A stretch of 50,138 bases of DNA from Desulfuromonadales bacterium (GCA_013619105.1 JABXKU010000009.1:1-50138), one strand, 5' to 3'; positions 6,881-15,855 are shown, counted from the first letter of the stretch. The notes: generated by a model from the letters alone, not told the origin. Made by a program: numbers and translations.

Positions 6881-9289
6881 GTGAAACAGTATCGGCTCAG
6901 TCCTGAAGAACTGACCTGGCGTTGCGATCCGGCTCAATTTGAATTTAAAACAACCGAAAGGCTTTGTTGTCTCGAAGAAACAATTGGACAGGATCGAGCT
7001 CTTGCTGCCATCGAATTTGGCTTGGGTATCGAAGCAGATGGTTTTAATGTTTTCATCCTCGGTGAAGCCGGAACCGGACGTTCATCGACCATTAGAAAGC
7101 TTCTGGAAAAGCGTTCTTTAAAGGAACCGGTGCCGGATGACTGGTGTTATGTCCACGATTTTGGAGATGGCTCCAGGCCCACGCATGTCCGCTTGCCTGC
7201 TGGAAAAGGCAAAGATTTCCGAAGGGATGTTGATGCTCTGGTGGTGCAGCTCGCTGCGGCCATACCTAAGCTCTTCGAGAGCAAGGAGTACGAACAGACC
7301 AAGAAGCAGATTGCTAGCGAATCTCAGGAACAGAACAAGAAATTCGTGCAGGAGTTGGAAGATCAGGTAAACAAGGAGGGCTTTCTTCTGCAACGGACTG
7401 TGGGTGGGTTGGTGCTTGTGCCGACCAAGGATAAAGAGCCGATTTCCCAAAAAGATTTTGCCGTGCTTGAAGAAGATGAACGTCAGACTATCGAAAAAAC
7501 GGGTACGAAACTACAGGATCAGCTCAATCAAGTCCTGCGTAAAGTCGTTGAATTGGAAAAAGAGATGCGTGCCGCCACATTGAAGATGGAAAAGGATTTG
7601 CTCAGCCAAGCGCTTTGTCACCTATACGAGGGCCTGGCTGAAAAATACCAGAAATATCCCAAAATTTTGGCTCACTTTGAAAATTGCGTAAAAAATATTA
7701 TAGACCGCGTCGATGAATTCCGACCCGCGCAGGGGGCGCAGATGCTTCCCGGGGGCAAAGTGGCCCACCAAGAGCCTTCTTTTGATCGGTATCGAATTAA
7801 CCTGTTTGTCGACAATAGTGACGCCACGGGGGCGCCGGTCGTCTATGAAGCGAATCCTACTTATTTTAATCTTTTTGGGCGCATCGAGCACATTATCACC
7901 TCCGGTACGGCGACGACTAACTTCACCATGGTCAAGTCTGGTGCGCTGCATCGCGCCAATGGTGGCTACTTGATCCTCGATTGCCGCGAGATGTTGATGA
8001 ATCTCTTTTCCTACGAGGCCTTGAAACGCAGCTTGCGTAATGGCGAGGTCAAGATCGAAGATATGGCCGAGCAGTACCGTCTCATTGCTACTGTTTCTCT
8101 CAAGCCAGAGGCCGTTCCTCTGCGCTGTAAGATTATTTTGATTGGTGTTCCTTGGCTCTATTATCTCCTCTATCAACTTGATCCAGATTTCCGAAAATAT
8201 TTTAAGGTTAAGGCGGATTTTGATCGCATGATGGATAACACCTGGGAAAATGTTCAGCAGTACGCCTTGTTTGTGGCGACCAAATGCAAAGAAGAAAATT
8301 TGCTGCCCTTTGCGTCTAGTGGTGTGGCGCGGGTGATAGAGCACGCAGCGCGGCTTATCGATGATAAAAACCGTTTATCCTCGCGATTCATCGATGTTGC
8401 CGACCTGATTCGCGAAGCCGCTTTTTTTGCCAAACGTCATGATGTCGCAACGGTAGAGCGGGAGCATGTTGAGCTGGCCATCGAGTCTAAAGTTTATCGT
8501 TCCAACCGAATTGAAGAACGGGTTCAAGAAATGATCGATGATGGCACCCTGCTGATCGATACCGAAGGGGAGGTCGTTGGGCAGCTCAATGGGCTCTCGG
8601 TCTATATGCTTGGAGATTACTCCTTTGGCCGGCCGACGCGGATAACAGTGCGTACCTTTATGGGGAAGGGTGGGGTGATTAACATAGAGCGCGAAGCGAA
8701 ATTATCCGGTCCTATTTATGACAAGGGGTTACTGATTCTAGTTGGATTTGTCGGAGATCGCTTCGCTCAGGACAAACCTTTGGCTCTGTCTGCCTCCATT
8801 TGCTTTGAGCAGTCCTATGGTGGGGTGGAGGGAGATAGCGCTTCTTCAGCTGAAATCTACGGGTTGCTCTCTGCCCTGTCGGGTCTGCCGCTTAGTCAAG
8901 CCATTGCTGTTACCGGATCGGTCAATCAGCTGGGTCAGGTGCAGGCCATCGGTGGTGTTAACGAAAAAATCGAAGGCTTCTATGTTGTCTGCAAGACCCA
9001 AGGTCTCAATGGAAAGCAGGGGGTAATCATCCCGGCATCTAATGCCAAAAATTTGATGCTGAAAAAGGAAGTGGTCGATGCGGTGGCTGCAGAGCAATTT
9101 CATGTGTGGGCCGTATCGGACATCGACCAGGGGATTGAACTACTAACCGGAGTTCCTGCAGGTGAGCCCCTAGAGGACGGGACTTGGCCGGAGGGGACGG
9201 TGAATTATTTAGTGAACAAGCGCTTGCGGGAGATGGCCGAAGGCATTTTCAAGTTTGGCCGGGAAGAAGGTAAAGAACCCAATAGTTGA
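6881..9289 (+). CDS. Lon-type ATP-dependent protease (AAA_32/LonB-like)
   Basis: A protein of 802 residues with a Walker A-like loop GEAGTGRSS (61-69), a long coiled middle region (~145-250, many Gln, Glu and Lys) inserted in the AAA module, and a C-terminal Lon protease domain. The Ser-Lys dyad is intact: Ser653 in GDSASSAEIYG and Lys696 in GGVNEKIEGF, 43 residues apart as in E. coli Lon. The N-terminal substrate-binding domain of classical LonA is absent and there are no membrane helices, so this belongs to the bacterial LonB-like/AAA_32 group of cytoplasmic proteases with poorly known substrates. The start is GTG 6881, behind AAGGGGG. The stop codon forms the edge of a 150 bp repeat. Confidence 0.9.
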   Translation: MKQYRLSPEELTWRCDPAQFEFKTTERLCCLEETIGQDRALAAIEFGLGIEADGFNVFILGEAGTGRSSTIRKLLEKRSLKEPVPDDWCYVHDFGDGSRPTHVRLPAGKGKDFRRDVDALVVQLAAAIPKLFESKEYEQTKKQIASESQEQNKKFVQELEDQVNKEGFLLQRTVGGLVLVPTKDKEPISQKDFAVLEEDERQTIEKTGTKLQDQLNQVLRKVVELEKEMRAATLKMEKDLLSQALCHLYEGLAEKYQKYPKILAHFENCVKNIIDRVDEFRPAQGAQMLPGGKVAHQEPSFDRYRINLFVDNSDATGAPVVYEANPTYFNLFGRIEHIITSGTATTNFTMVKSGALHRANGGYLILDCREMLMNLFSYEALKRSLRNGEVKIEDMAEQYRLIATVSLKPEAVPLRCKIILIGVPWLYYLLYQLDPDFRKYFKVKADFDRMMDNTWENVQQYALFVATKCKEENLLPFASSGVARVIEHAARLIDDKNRLSSRFIDVADLIREAAFFAKRHDVATVEREHVELAIESKVYRSNRIEERVQEMIDDGTLLIDTEGEVVGQLNGLSVYMLGDYSFGRPTRITVRTFMGKGGVINIEREAKLSGPIYDKGLLILVGFVGDRFAQDKPLALSASICFEQSYGGVEGDSASSAEIYGLLSALSGLPLSQAIAVTGSVNQLGQVQAIGGVNEKIEGFYVVCKTQGLNGKQGVIIPASNAKNLMLKKEVVDAVAAEQFHVWAVSDIDQGIELLTGVPAGEPLEDGTWPEGTVNYLVNKRLREMAEGIFKFGREEGKEPNS

Positions 9290-9440
9290 CGGCGTCGCTA
9301 AAAGTTCGCCCTAGGGCGTTAGGTTGTTTTTTCAGGCCCTCGACATACTGGCTGTTTGCCCGGAACCCCTGAAAAAACACCAGGCCTTGTAAAACGAAAT
9401 CTTTGCTTAGCCATCCCATATGTTTTTGCAAATGCATTAA
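9286..9440. repeat. Dispersed palindromic repeat, copy A
   Basis: This stretch aligns along its full length with 42542-42695. Shared blocks include GGCGTCG, CGCCCTA, GTTTTTTCAGG, CTCGACATACT, CCTGAAAAAACACCA, GCCTTGTA, TTTGCTTAGCCATCC and AATGCAT. The inner arms GTTTTTTCAGG (9326-9336) and CCTGAAAAAAC (9368-9378) are exact complements, and the outer parts are imperfectly complementary, so the whole unit folds as one long hairpin. It begins on the stop codon of the Lon-type gene. No coding capacity is seen. Confidence 0.85.
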
Positions 9441-9471
9441 TAGTTGAACAAATAACGGACTATATCTGGTC

Positions 9472-9504
9472 AAAGGTCGCTTCGAAATGAAGCGACCTTT
9501 TTTT
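9472..9504 (+). terminator. Intrinsic terminator after the Lon-type gene and repeat A
   Basis: A 12 bp perfect stem, AAAGGTCGCTTC (9472-9483) with GAAGCGACCTTT (9489-9500), around a GAAAT loop, followed by four more T. Confidence 0.9.
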
Positions 9505-9578
9505 GTGCCGGAAAGTCCGGTTGAACCAGGTTGATGATTGTTTTTCAGGCGACGGGGTGCCTAAGCGCAAGTGTTTCG

Positions 9579-9595
9579 TGCACTTATTTTGGGCA
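9579..9595 (+). promoter_or_regulatory. Putative NtrC binding site
   Basis: TGCACTTATTTTGGGCA resembles the NtrC consensus dyad TGCAC-N7-GTGCA with a single mismatch in the right half. It lies about 70 bases upstream of the sigma-54 promoter, a normal enhancer distance. The call rests on motif similarity plus the nitrogen-regulated genes downstream. Confidence 0.6.
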
Positions 9596-9646
9596 TAAAT
9601 TATCCATCGATGTCGTAAGTCCTTGAAATAAAACAATAAATTATTT

Positions 9647-9662
9647 TGGCATGTGCGATGCA
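9647..9662 (+). promoter_or_regulatory. Sigma-54 promoter of the PII-amtB-porin operon
   Basis: TGGCATGTGCGATGCA keeps the invariant GG (-24) and GC (-12) separated by 10 bases, against the consensus TGGCACG-N4-TTGCA. Transcription would start near 9673, giving a leader of about 135 bases before the PII start codon at 9807. Confidence 0.75.
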
Positions 9663-9788
9663 AACTTTCTTGTACAAGATTCAAAATATTGGTCTGCCTC
9701 CGGTTACAGTTTCTCTGGCCAGACAGAGCGCTTGACCATGGGTGTCAATCGACGAGCTTAACCGAGCGGTGACTGCCGGAGGCCATAA

Positions 9789-10145
<357 letters not shown>

Positions 10146-10179
10146 TTTGATCCCTGGAACGTAACGAGGAGGCAAAACA

Positions 10180-11511
10180 GTGAAACGATTCGGAATGTTA
10201 ATTGTAGCCGGTTTGCTGCTGGCGATCCCCGCTCTCGGCTTTGCCGAAGAGGTTGCTATTAGTGCTGCCGATGTGCAGAACAATCTCAATTTTGTTTGGA
10301 CCCTGCTTGCAGCATTCATGGTTTTTATCATGCAGGCCGGTTTCGCCATGGTCGAGTCCGGTTTCACTCGGGCCAAAAACGCCTGTAATATCCTGATGAA
10401 GAACATGATGGACTTCTCGGTCGGCGCAATCGCCTTCTGGGCCATCGGTTTCGGCCTGATGTTTGGCAGCACCAACGGTTTCTTCGGCACCACAGATTTC
10501 TTTTTCAGCGGTGCTACCGGCGATGGTGCCCCTTGGAACTACGCATTCTGGATGTTTCAGACCGTGTTTGTCGCTACGGCCGCGACTATAATTTCCGGAG
10601 CTGTGGCCGAACGCACCAAGTTCAGCGCTTACCTGGTCTACTCAATTTTTGTTTCGGCCCTGATCTATCCGATCTTCGGCGGCTGGGCCTGGGGCAGTCT
10701 GTTTAACGGTAATGGCTGGCTCGAAGGTCTCGGCTTCATCGACTTCGCTGGTTCCACCGTGGTTCATTCCGTGGGCGGTTGGTTGGCCCTGGCCGGCGCC
10801 ATCGTTGTCGGTCCCCGCCTTGGTAAGTTCGACAAGAAGGGCAAGGTCAAGCCGATCCCCGGTCACAGCATTCCCCTGGCTGGTCTCGGAGTCTTTCTGC
10901 TGTGGTTCGGTTGGTACGGTTTCAATGCCGGTTCCACCACCACCGGTGACACGTCCATCGCCATCATCGCCGTGACCACCACCCTGGCTGCAGCGGCTGG
11001 TTCCTGTACGGCAATGCTCGCTACCTGGATCAAGTACGGCAAGAGCGATATCGGTATGACCCTCAATGGCGCTCTAGCTGGTCTTGTCGGCATTACCGCC
11101 GGCTGCGCCAACGTCACTCCTGTTTCCGCAGTCATCATAGGCGCTATTGCCGGCATCCTGGTCCTCTACTCAGTTCTGTTTTTTGACAAAATCAAAGTTG
11201 ATGACCCGGTCGGCGCTGTCTCAGTACACGGTGTCTGTGGCGCATGGGGCACCTTGGCCGCCGGTCTCTTTGATTCCTCTGGTTTTTCTATAAAGGTGGT
11301 CGGCGTGCAGCTGATCGGCATCGGCGCTTGCTTTGCCTGGGCCTTTATCACCGGTCTGATCCTGTTCAAGCTGATCGACATGGTGATCGGCATGCGCGTG
11401 AGCAAGGAAGAAGAAATGGCCGGTCTCGACTTCTGCGAGCACGGTGCTACTGCTTATCCAGACTTTCAGACTCATCATCTGGGATCCATATTTACCCCAG
11501 GCAAAGAATAG
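10180..11511 (+). CDS. amtB: Ammonium transporter AmtB
   Basis: A 443-residue ammonium channel with a cleavable-looking N-terminal signal (KRFGMLIVAGLLLAIPALGFAEE) followed by the 11-helix Amt domain. Visible hallmarks are GFAMVESGFTRAKN (pore-mouth region), NACNILMKNMMDF, STVVHSVGGW (first pore His, ~residue 197), LLWFGWYGFNAGS, and VHGVCGAWGTLAAGLF (second pore His). The start is GTG 10180 behind GAGGAGG. It sits 34 bases after PII. The C-terminal tail (EEEMAGLDFCEHGATAYPDF) is the cytoplasmic segment that PII binds in characterised homologues. Confidence 0.95.
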   Translation: MKRFGMLIVAGLLLAIPALGFAEEVAISAADVQNNLNFVWTLLAAFMVFIMQAGFAMVESGFTRAKNACNILMKNMMDFSVGAIAFWAIGFGLMFGSTNGFFGTTDFFFSGATGDGAPWNYAFWMFQTVFVATAATIISGAVAERTKFSAYLVYSIFVSALIYPIFGGWAWGSLFNGNGWLEGLGFIDFAGSTVVHSVGGWLALAGAIVVGPRLGKFDKKGKVKPIPGHSIPLAGLGVFLLWFGWYGFNAGSTTTGDTSIAIIAVTTTLAAAAGSCTAMLATWIKYGKSDIGMTLNGALAGLVGITAGCANVTPVSAVIIGAIAGILVLYSVLFFDKIKVDDPVGAVSVHGVCGAWGTLAAGLFDSSGFSIKVVGVQLIGIGACFAWAFITGLILFKLIDMVIGMRVSKEEEMAGLDFCEHGATAYPDFQTHHLGSIFTPGKE

Positions 11512-11593
11512 TTTAGTCATTTTAAATAATGCGGCCTGGCGGGGGATGGTCTCCTTAAGGGCCGTATATATTGCAATCCGGAGGTATTCTAAG

Positions 11594-12331
11594 ATGAAAA
11601 AGTGGAGTGTTTTGTTGGCAGCTCTCATAGTTCTCGGGGCAGGGATGGTCACTACTAGTTTTGCGGCCGTCACCGTTGAAGGTGACGTTTATGCCGGCGT
11701 GTTTGACAAATATCTGTGGCGTGGTTTTGATCTCAGCGGCGGGCAGCCGGTTCTGCAGGGCGGAGCTGATTTGTCGGCAGGTAATTTTACTCTTAGCTAT
11801 TGGAGTAACTGGCAGCTGAAGAGTTCCTCCGATCATGTTGGTATTAATTCCGGTGAAGTTACCGAAACCGATATCATTGTGGATTATTCTTTTGATGTTG
11901 GAGAAATGCTGTCAGTTTCTGTGGGAGATATCTGGTACCAGTTAGAAGGCGCTGAGGACACCAACGAACTTTATCTGGCCGCTACCGTCAATACCCTTCT
12001 CTCGCCGACCTTCGCCATTTATTATGACTGGGACGCCGCTGAAGAAGAAGGCTTGTACTTTACTGCTGATATCAGCCATTCCATTGACCTCATGGAAGAG
12101 CTGTCCCTGAACCTCGGCGCATTGGTTGCTTACAATATGCACAGTGATTACGCTGTTGGTGACTATGCTGGCTTGCACAATTATGAACTCAGCCTCGGTC
12201 TTGATTACGTTCTTACCGATCAGCTTTCTGTAAGTCCTTCCTTTGTCTATTCGTCCGGCATCAGCAGTGCCGCCAAGGATGCCATCGACAGCGAAATGCT
12301 GGCAGGGGTTAACCTGACATTCACCTTCTAA
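11594..12331 (+). CDS. TorF-type putative porin (Gcw_chp family)
   Basis: A 245-residue predicted outer-membrane barrel. It has a signal peptide (MKKWSVLLAALIVLGAGMVT, cleaved after SFA), then GDVYAGVFDKYLWRGFDLSGG and PVLQGGADLS, the opening of the Gcw_chp/TorF family. It ends in AGVNLTFTF with the terminal Phe needed for barrel assembly. ATG 11594 with GGAGGT eight bases upstream is chosen; an upstream start at 11444 would lie inside amtB. Its place behind PII and amtB suggests a nitrogen-starvation porin that admits ammonium or small nitrogen compounds, which is inference from context. Confidence 0.82.
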   Translation: MKKWSVLLAALIVLGAGMVTTSFAAVTVEGDVYAGVFDKYLWRGFDLSGGQPVLQGGADLSAGNFTLSYWSNWQLKSSSDHVGINSGEVTETDIIVDYSFDVGEMLSVSVGDIWYQLEGAEDTNELYLAATVNTLLSPTFAIYYDWDAAEEEGLYFTADISHSIDLMEELSLNLGALVAYNMHSDYAVGDYAGLHNYELSLGLDYVLTDQLSVSPSFVYSSGISSAAKDAIDSEMLAGVNLTFTF

Positions 12332-12363
12332 GCCACTAGCGTAGAACATTAAGCTTGTCGACA

Positions 12364-12409
12364 AAGCCGCCGTCATCCACTAGAATTGGATGGCGGCGGC
12401 TTTCTTTGT
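12364..12409 (+). terminator. Intrinsic terminator of the PII-amtB-porin operon
   Basis: A 16 bp perfect stem (12364-12379 with 12387-12402, AAGCCGCCGTCATCCA and its complement) around a 7-base loop, followed by TTCTTTG. Confidence 0.88.
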
Positions 12410-12491
12410 TTGATTTCAGGTTGTTGGTCGGTGAGTTCAGGTCGCTGCTTTCTGCTTTTCCCTATGTTCTCTTTTTGCTCTGGAGTTATCC

Positions 12492-13244
12492 ATGCTCGAT
12501 TTTCCCCGCGGTTTTTATTCGTTACTTCGTGGCGGCCGTCTTTTTATACGTCACCCGCGGTTGTTGAAGCTGGTGCTGATTCCGCTGTTGATCAATGTGG
12601 TTACTTTCGCTCTGGCTGTGTATTTCGGTATACAGTTTTTTCAGGGTTTTGTGTTGAATCTGCTGCCCCAGGGTGATGCCTGGTATTGGTTGATGATTTA
12701 TTATGTTCTGTGGATAACGGTCGGCCTGGTGACCCTGGTGCTGGTTTTTTTCTGCTTTACCGTGGTCGGCAACCTGATCGCTTCGCCTTTCAATGAATTG
12801 CTCTCGGAGCGGATCGAAAATTTACTGCTGCCTGAGGGCGAGGCTAACCCCTTTTCCCTGAGGGCCTTTGGCCGCGATATGCTACGGGTCTGGCTGGTTG
12901 AGTTGAAAAAGATGAGCCTTTTCGTTATTGCCATGCTGGTGCTGTTGTTGCTTAATTTACTGCCGGTGGTCGGTAATCTGCTCTATGGGGTGTTGTCGAT
13001 TCTGCTGACCCTGTTTTTTTTAGCTCTGGAGTACTTCGCCTTTGTCCACGAGCGTAAAAAACGAAATTTTCGTTATCAGCGTCAGTACCTGATGCAACGT
13101 AAGCAGTTGGTGTTGGGGTTTTCCTTCGGAGTTTTGCTGATGCTGGCAATCCCTTTTTTACAGTTGGTTTGCATTCCCCTGGCAGTGGCCGGCGCCACCC
13201 TGTTGTGGTGCGAGGAAAAGGCTGGTTACCGTCTGGTGTCCTAG
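12492..13244 (+). CDS. EI24 domain membrane protein (CysZ-like)
   Basis: A 250-residue integral membrane protein starting FPRGFYSLLRGGRLFIRHP, the usual opening of EI24/CysZ family proteins. Helices are evident at ~25-50, ~68-95, ~140-180 and ~205-240, with the family segment VVGNLIASPFNELLSERIE (~95-115) in the loop between helices. CysZ imports sulfate in enterobacteria, but many EI24 proteins are uncharacterised and no cysteine biosynthesis genes adjoin it, so the substrate is left open. GGAG lies six bases before ATG 12492. Confidence 0.82.
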   Translation: MLDFPRGFYSLLRGGRLFIRHPRLLKLVLIPLLINVVTFALAVYFGIQFFQGFVLNLLPQGDAWYWLMIYYVLWITVGLVTLVLVFFCFTVVGNLIASPFNELLSERIENLLLPEGEANPFSLRAFGRDMLRVWLVELKKMSLFVIAMLVLLLLNLLPVVGNLLYGVLSILLTLFFLALEYFAFVHERKKRNFRYQRQYLMQRKQLVLGFSFGVLLMLAIPFLQLVCIPLAVAGATLLWCEEKAGYRLVS

Positions 13245-13315
13245 GAGATGGTTGGCTGCCCTGGCTAACGGTAGGACTCTTTGTTGCTGAGGTGATGCTC
13301 CATTAGCCTAGCCTT

Positions 13316-13350
13316 GTGCTATAATATTTTTGAGAAGGTAAAATTTCTCA
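13316..13350 (+). promoter_or_regulatory. Extended -10 promoter with an inverted repeat at the start point
   Basis: TGCTATAAT (13317-13325) is a perfect extended -10. Immediately after it, TGAGAA (13331-13336) and TTCTCA (13345-13350) form an inverted repeat covering the predicted start of transcription, a position suited to a repressor operator or a 5' mRNA hairpin. It would drive the small gene at 13427. Confidence 0.5.
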
Positions 13351-13426
13351 AGTACGCAATCAGCCCCCTTTAGCCGAGGTACGGTACCTTTGCCGGGGCG
13401 GGCTTCAGAAGTCATGAGGAGGTTGT

Positions 13427-13648
13427 ATGACCAAGCTGAACAATCAGGAAATCGATCGTGCCAGTCTGGATATGGAACTGAAAAGGGGATTGCAGAGGAC
13501 CGACGAAGACCTGAATATTATGGAGCGCCATGCTGCAGATTTGGCGATGGTGGAATCTGACATCCAGTTATCCATGCGTAAATGGGACCGTGAATATAAG
13601 GATTCTCATTTCCATAGTGTGCCGCGGACTATGAAGCATCAGTTGTAA
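13427..13648 (+). CDS. Small conserved-looking hypothetical protein (73 aa)
   Basis: The family is not recognised. It is a charged, probably helical 73-residue soluble protein (LNNQEIDRASLDMELKRG, MERHAADLAMVESDIQ) without a signal peptide or membrane segment. Support for reality: GAGGAGG seven bases before ATG 13427, its own extended -10 promoter, and a strong terminator straight after the stop. No function can be assigned. Confidence 0.65.
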   Translation: MTKLNNQEIDRASLDMELKRGLQRTDEDLNIMERHAADLAMVESDIQLSMRKWDREYKDSHFHSVPRTMKHQL

Positions 13649-13658
13649 AACTACTATC

Positions 13659-13709
13659 ATTCAGACCAACAAAGGGCCCCTAATAAAGGGGCCCTTTGTT
13701 GGTCTGAAT
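13659..13709. terminator. Bidirectional terminator with a 23 bp perfect stem
   Basis: The arms 13659-13681 and 13687-13709 are exact complements over 23 bp (core AAAGGGCCCCT) around an AATAA loop. It separates two convergent small genes. The stem is unusually long and perfect for a simple terminator. Confidence 0.8.
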
Positions 13710-13738
13710 ATTCTATCAGGATACTAGCGACGGAGCGG

Positions 13739-14104
13739 CTACTGTTCCTGCTCTTCTGTGGGTTCTTCTTCCGGTGCTTCTTCTACTTTTATGCTCTCGA
13801 TTTCCTGCTCCAAGGCAGCGGCTTCGGCCTTGAGGTTGTCAAGTGCGTGAAATAGCTCCTGCACCTCATTCTTTGCCAGAATATCGGGGGCGCCGCTTTC
13901 ACGAATATCGTCGATCAGCTTTCCTAAGTCGCCATGAGCGGCGGTGATTTTTCTATGCAGCGACGCGAGGTCAATTTTTTTCTGTACAATGCGTTTATAT
14001 TTATTGGCTTGAAATCCCGCCACGTGCAGAGTCTTTCGGGTGGAGTCCCAAAGTTTTTCGCTGGTTGTTTTTACTTTTTCCTTGGGCGTGCTCTGTTCTT
14101 CCAT
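13739..14104 (-). CDS. Hypothetical coiled-coil protein
   Basis: A 121-residue soluble protein of unknown function. The N-terminal part is basic (KLWDSTRKTLHVAGFQANKY), the middle (~45-100) has heptad-like hydrophobic spacing typical of a coiled coil (LHRKITAAHGDLGKLIDDIR; LFHALDNLKAEAAALEQEI), and the tail is strongly acidic (EEAPEEEPTEEQEQ). GGAGG lies seven bases before ATG 14104. It could be a scaffold or stress-type helical protein, but nothing in the sequence decides this. Confidence 0.7.
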   Translation of the reverse strand: MEEQSTPKEKVKTTSEKLWDSTRKTLHVAGFQANKYKRIVQKKIDLASLHRKITAAHGDLGKLIDDIRESGAPDILAKNEVQELFHALDNLKAEAAALEQEIESIKVEEAPEEEPTEEQEQ

Positions 14105-14265
14105 AGTATCCTCCGGAAAGATTAATGATCAAAAGCTGATAATATATTATCATATGTGTGGTTCCCGTCAAGACTCGACTCTTTGCCTTCGTCGTAAGAG
14201 ACAGGTCCAGATAAGGGGTAAAATCAAATTTAAAGCCCAGCAAGTGACTGGGAAAGGGGAGGCTA

Positions 14266-15207
14266 ATGCTCGAAGCAGGTAAAACAAAATTTCAGGTGGA
14301 TTTGCGTCGTTACCTTCGTGAAGACGGTGTTGACCATAAGCTGGTACATCTTATCTGCGAGATTGCAGAGGCGTCTAAATACATCGTCAACTCAATACGT
14401 ACTGGTGATCTAGGGGTTGCCGGTACCTCTAATCTTTATGGTGAAGAGCAGCTGGCTCTCGATGTTCTCTCCGACCGCATCATGCGTAAGCGTCTGGCGA
14501 AGAGCGGTGTAGTCAGCAATGTGGCCTCGGAGGAGACTCGGGATGTGATCGCTCTGGCACCCCATTGCGCGGGTAACTATTCGGTGGCTTTTGATCCCCT
14601 TGACGGTTCCTCGTTGGTCGATGTCAACCTCGCCGTGGGAACCATCGTGTCCATCTATGCCGGCAGTGACCTCCTGCTACCGGGACAGCGTCAGGTTGCT
14701 GCTCTCTACATCCTTTATGGACCGCGAACCACTCTGGTCTATACGACCGGTAACGGCGTGCATGAATTCGGCATGAACCAGCTGATGGAATATACTCTGC
14801 TGCGGCGTAATATCCGTTTGACACCCAAAGCAGCTATTTATTCACCCGGTGGGTTGCGAAATCGTTATTCTCCTGGTGTTGAGAATTTTGTCTCTTATCT
14901 TGAGGAGAGCGGGGCAAAATTACGTTACAGTGGAGGGCTGGTTCCCGATGTCAATCAGATGTTGATAAAGGGGACTGGAATGTTTCTTTATCCCCATTTA
15001 CAAGGGGCGCCACAGGGCAAGTTGCGGCTTCTTTATGAATTAAATCCGATGGCGTTTTTGATGGAGCAAGCAGGGGGGGCAGCCTCTAACGGCCGGCAGC
15101 GGATACTTGAATTGCAGCCTCAGGCCATTGACGATTGTCAGCCTTTTTTCTGCGGTTGTTGTGAGGACGTGGCAAAGGCCGAAGAACTGATCGCCAGTTT
15201 GGGGTGA
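14266..15207 (+). CDS. fbp: Class I fructose-1,6-bisphosphatase
   Basis: A 313-residue gluconeogenic phosphatase converting fructose-1,6-bisphosphate to fructose-6-phosphate. Metal and phosphate ligands are visible: ASEETRDV (~85), the signature FDPLDGSSLVDVNLAVGTI (~110-128), the substrate-binding segment KLRLLYELNPMAFLMEQAGG (~250-270), and the sugar-binding YSGGLVPDVNQML. It is slightly shorter than E. coli Fbp (332). GGGGAGG precedes ATG 14266. It stands as a single gene with a terminator 30 bases after the stop, fitting an organism that makes hexoses from acetate-level carbon. Confidence 0.93.
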   Translation: MLEAGKTKFQVDLRRYLREDGVDHKLVHLICEIAEASKYIVNSIRTGDLGVAGTSNLYGEEQLALDVLSDRIMRKRLAKSGVVSNVASEETRDVIALAPHCAGNYSVAFDPLDGSSLVDVNLAVGTIVSIYAGSDLLLPGQRQVAALYILYGPRTTLVYTTGNGVHEFGMNQLMEYTLLRRNIRLTPKAAIYSPGGLRNRYSPGVENFVSYLEESGAKLRYSGGLVPDVNQMLIKGTGMFLYPHLQGAPQGKLRLLYELNPMAFLMEQAGGAASNGRQRILELQPQAIDDCQPFFCGCCEDVAKAEELIASLG

Positions 15208-15239
15208 GTTCAGCTGATTTAGTTTGGTGTTGATATCGC

Positions 15240-15272
15240 AAAAAGCCCCCGTCCAAAGGACGGGGGCTTTTT
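15240..15272. terminator. Bidirectional intrinsic terminator between fbp and korC
   Basis: A 15 bp perfect stem (AAAAAGCCCCCGTCC with its complement) around an AAA loop. T runs on both strands let it end fbp on the plus strand and the kor operon on the minus strand. Confidence 0.92.
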
Positions 15273-15277
15273 ATCTA

Positions 15278-15826
15278 TTAAGCAATCAGGGATTTGACCT
15301 TTTCGTATCCGGTGTTGTAGGCCTTTTTGTTAAGTTCGATAAAGGCCTCCGGTACCCGAGCGATAACGGCCTGTTCGCCGGCCGCCCGAGAGACGATACC
15401 CGTCAAGGCCACCATGGCGCCAAGAGCAACGACATTGGCCACAATTTCCCGACCGACTTCGTTCTTAGCGGTGCTGATGATGGGAAATTTGATTGTTTTA
15501 AAATCACCCTTGGGTTCCCGTTTAACAAAATCCGAATCGATCAGCAGCATGCCACCGGGCTTGATGCCTATGGCATATTTGTCGGCGGCTTCCTGAGTGA
15601 GAGCCAGGCAGGCGTCGACGTTGGTTGCCTTGGGGTAGTCGATGGGATCATTGGAGATGATCACCTCCGATTTGGAAGCACCGCCGCGGGCTTCCGGACC
15701 GTAACTCTGAGACTGTACGGCGTACTGCCCTTCGACAATGGCCGCCGCCTCGGCCAGAATAATACCGGCGGTAATCAGCCCCTGGCCGCCTGCACCAGAA
15801 AAACGTAATTCGTATCTGCTCGACAT
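15278..15826 (-). CDS. korC: 2-oxoglutarate:ferredoxin oxidoreductase, gamma subunit
   Basis: A 182-residue gamma subunit of the 2-oxoacid:acceptor oxidoreductase family, opening with LRFSGAGGQGLITAGIILAE and containing SYGPEARGGASKSEVI, the family signature. With KorA, KorB and KorD it oxidises 2-oxoglutarate to succinyl-CoA and reduces ferredoxin. It is the last gene of the korDABC unit; ATG 15826 follows GAGGAG by nine bases. Substrate assignment to 2-oxoglutarate rather than another 2-oxoacid rests on the icd-mdh context. Confidence 0.88.
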   Translation of the reverse strand: MSSRYELRFSGAGGQGLITAGIILAEAAAIVEGQYAVQSQSYGPEARGGASKSEVIISNDPIDYPKATNVDACLALTQEAADKYAIGIKPGGMLLIDSDFVKREPKGDFKTIKFPIISTAKNEVGREIVANVVALGAMVALTGIVSRAAGEQAVIARVPEAFIELNKKAYNTGYEKVKSLIA

Positions 15827-15855
15827 TAGTGCTATCTCCTCGTTCTTTGCGGCTG

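Noticed and set aside
7622-8344. A 240-codon antisense frame within the Lon-type gene
   Set aside because: It is a shadow of a conserved protein; it shows no motif and no start signals.
11444-11593. Upstream start for the TorF-type porin
   Set aside because: It would overlap amtB and put the signal peptide 50 residues inside; ATG 11594 has a strong ribosome site.
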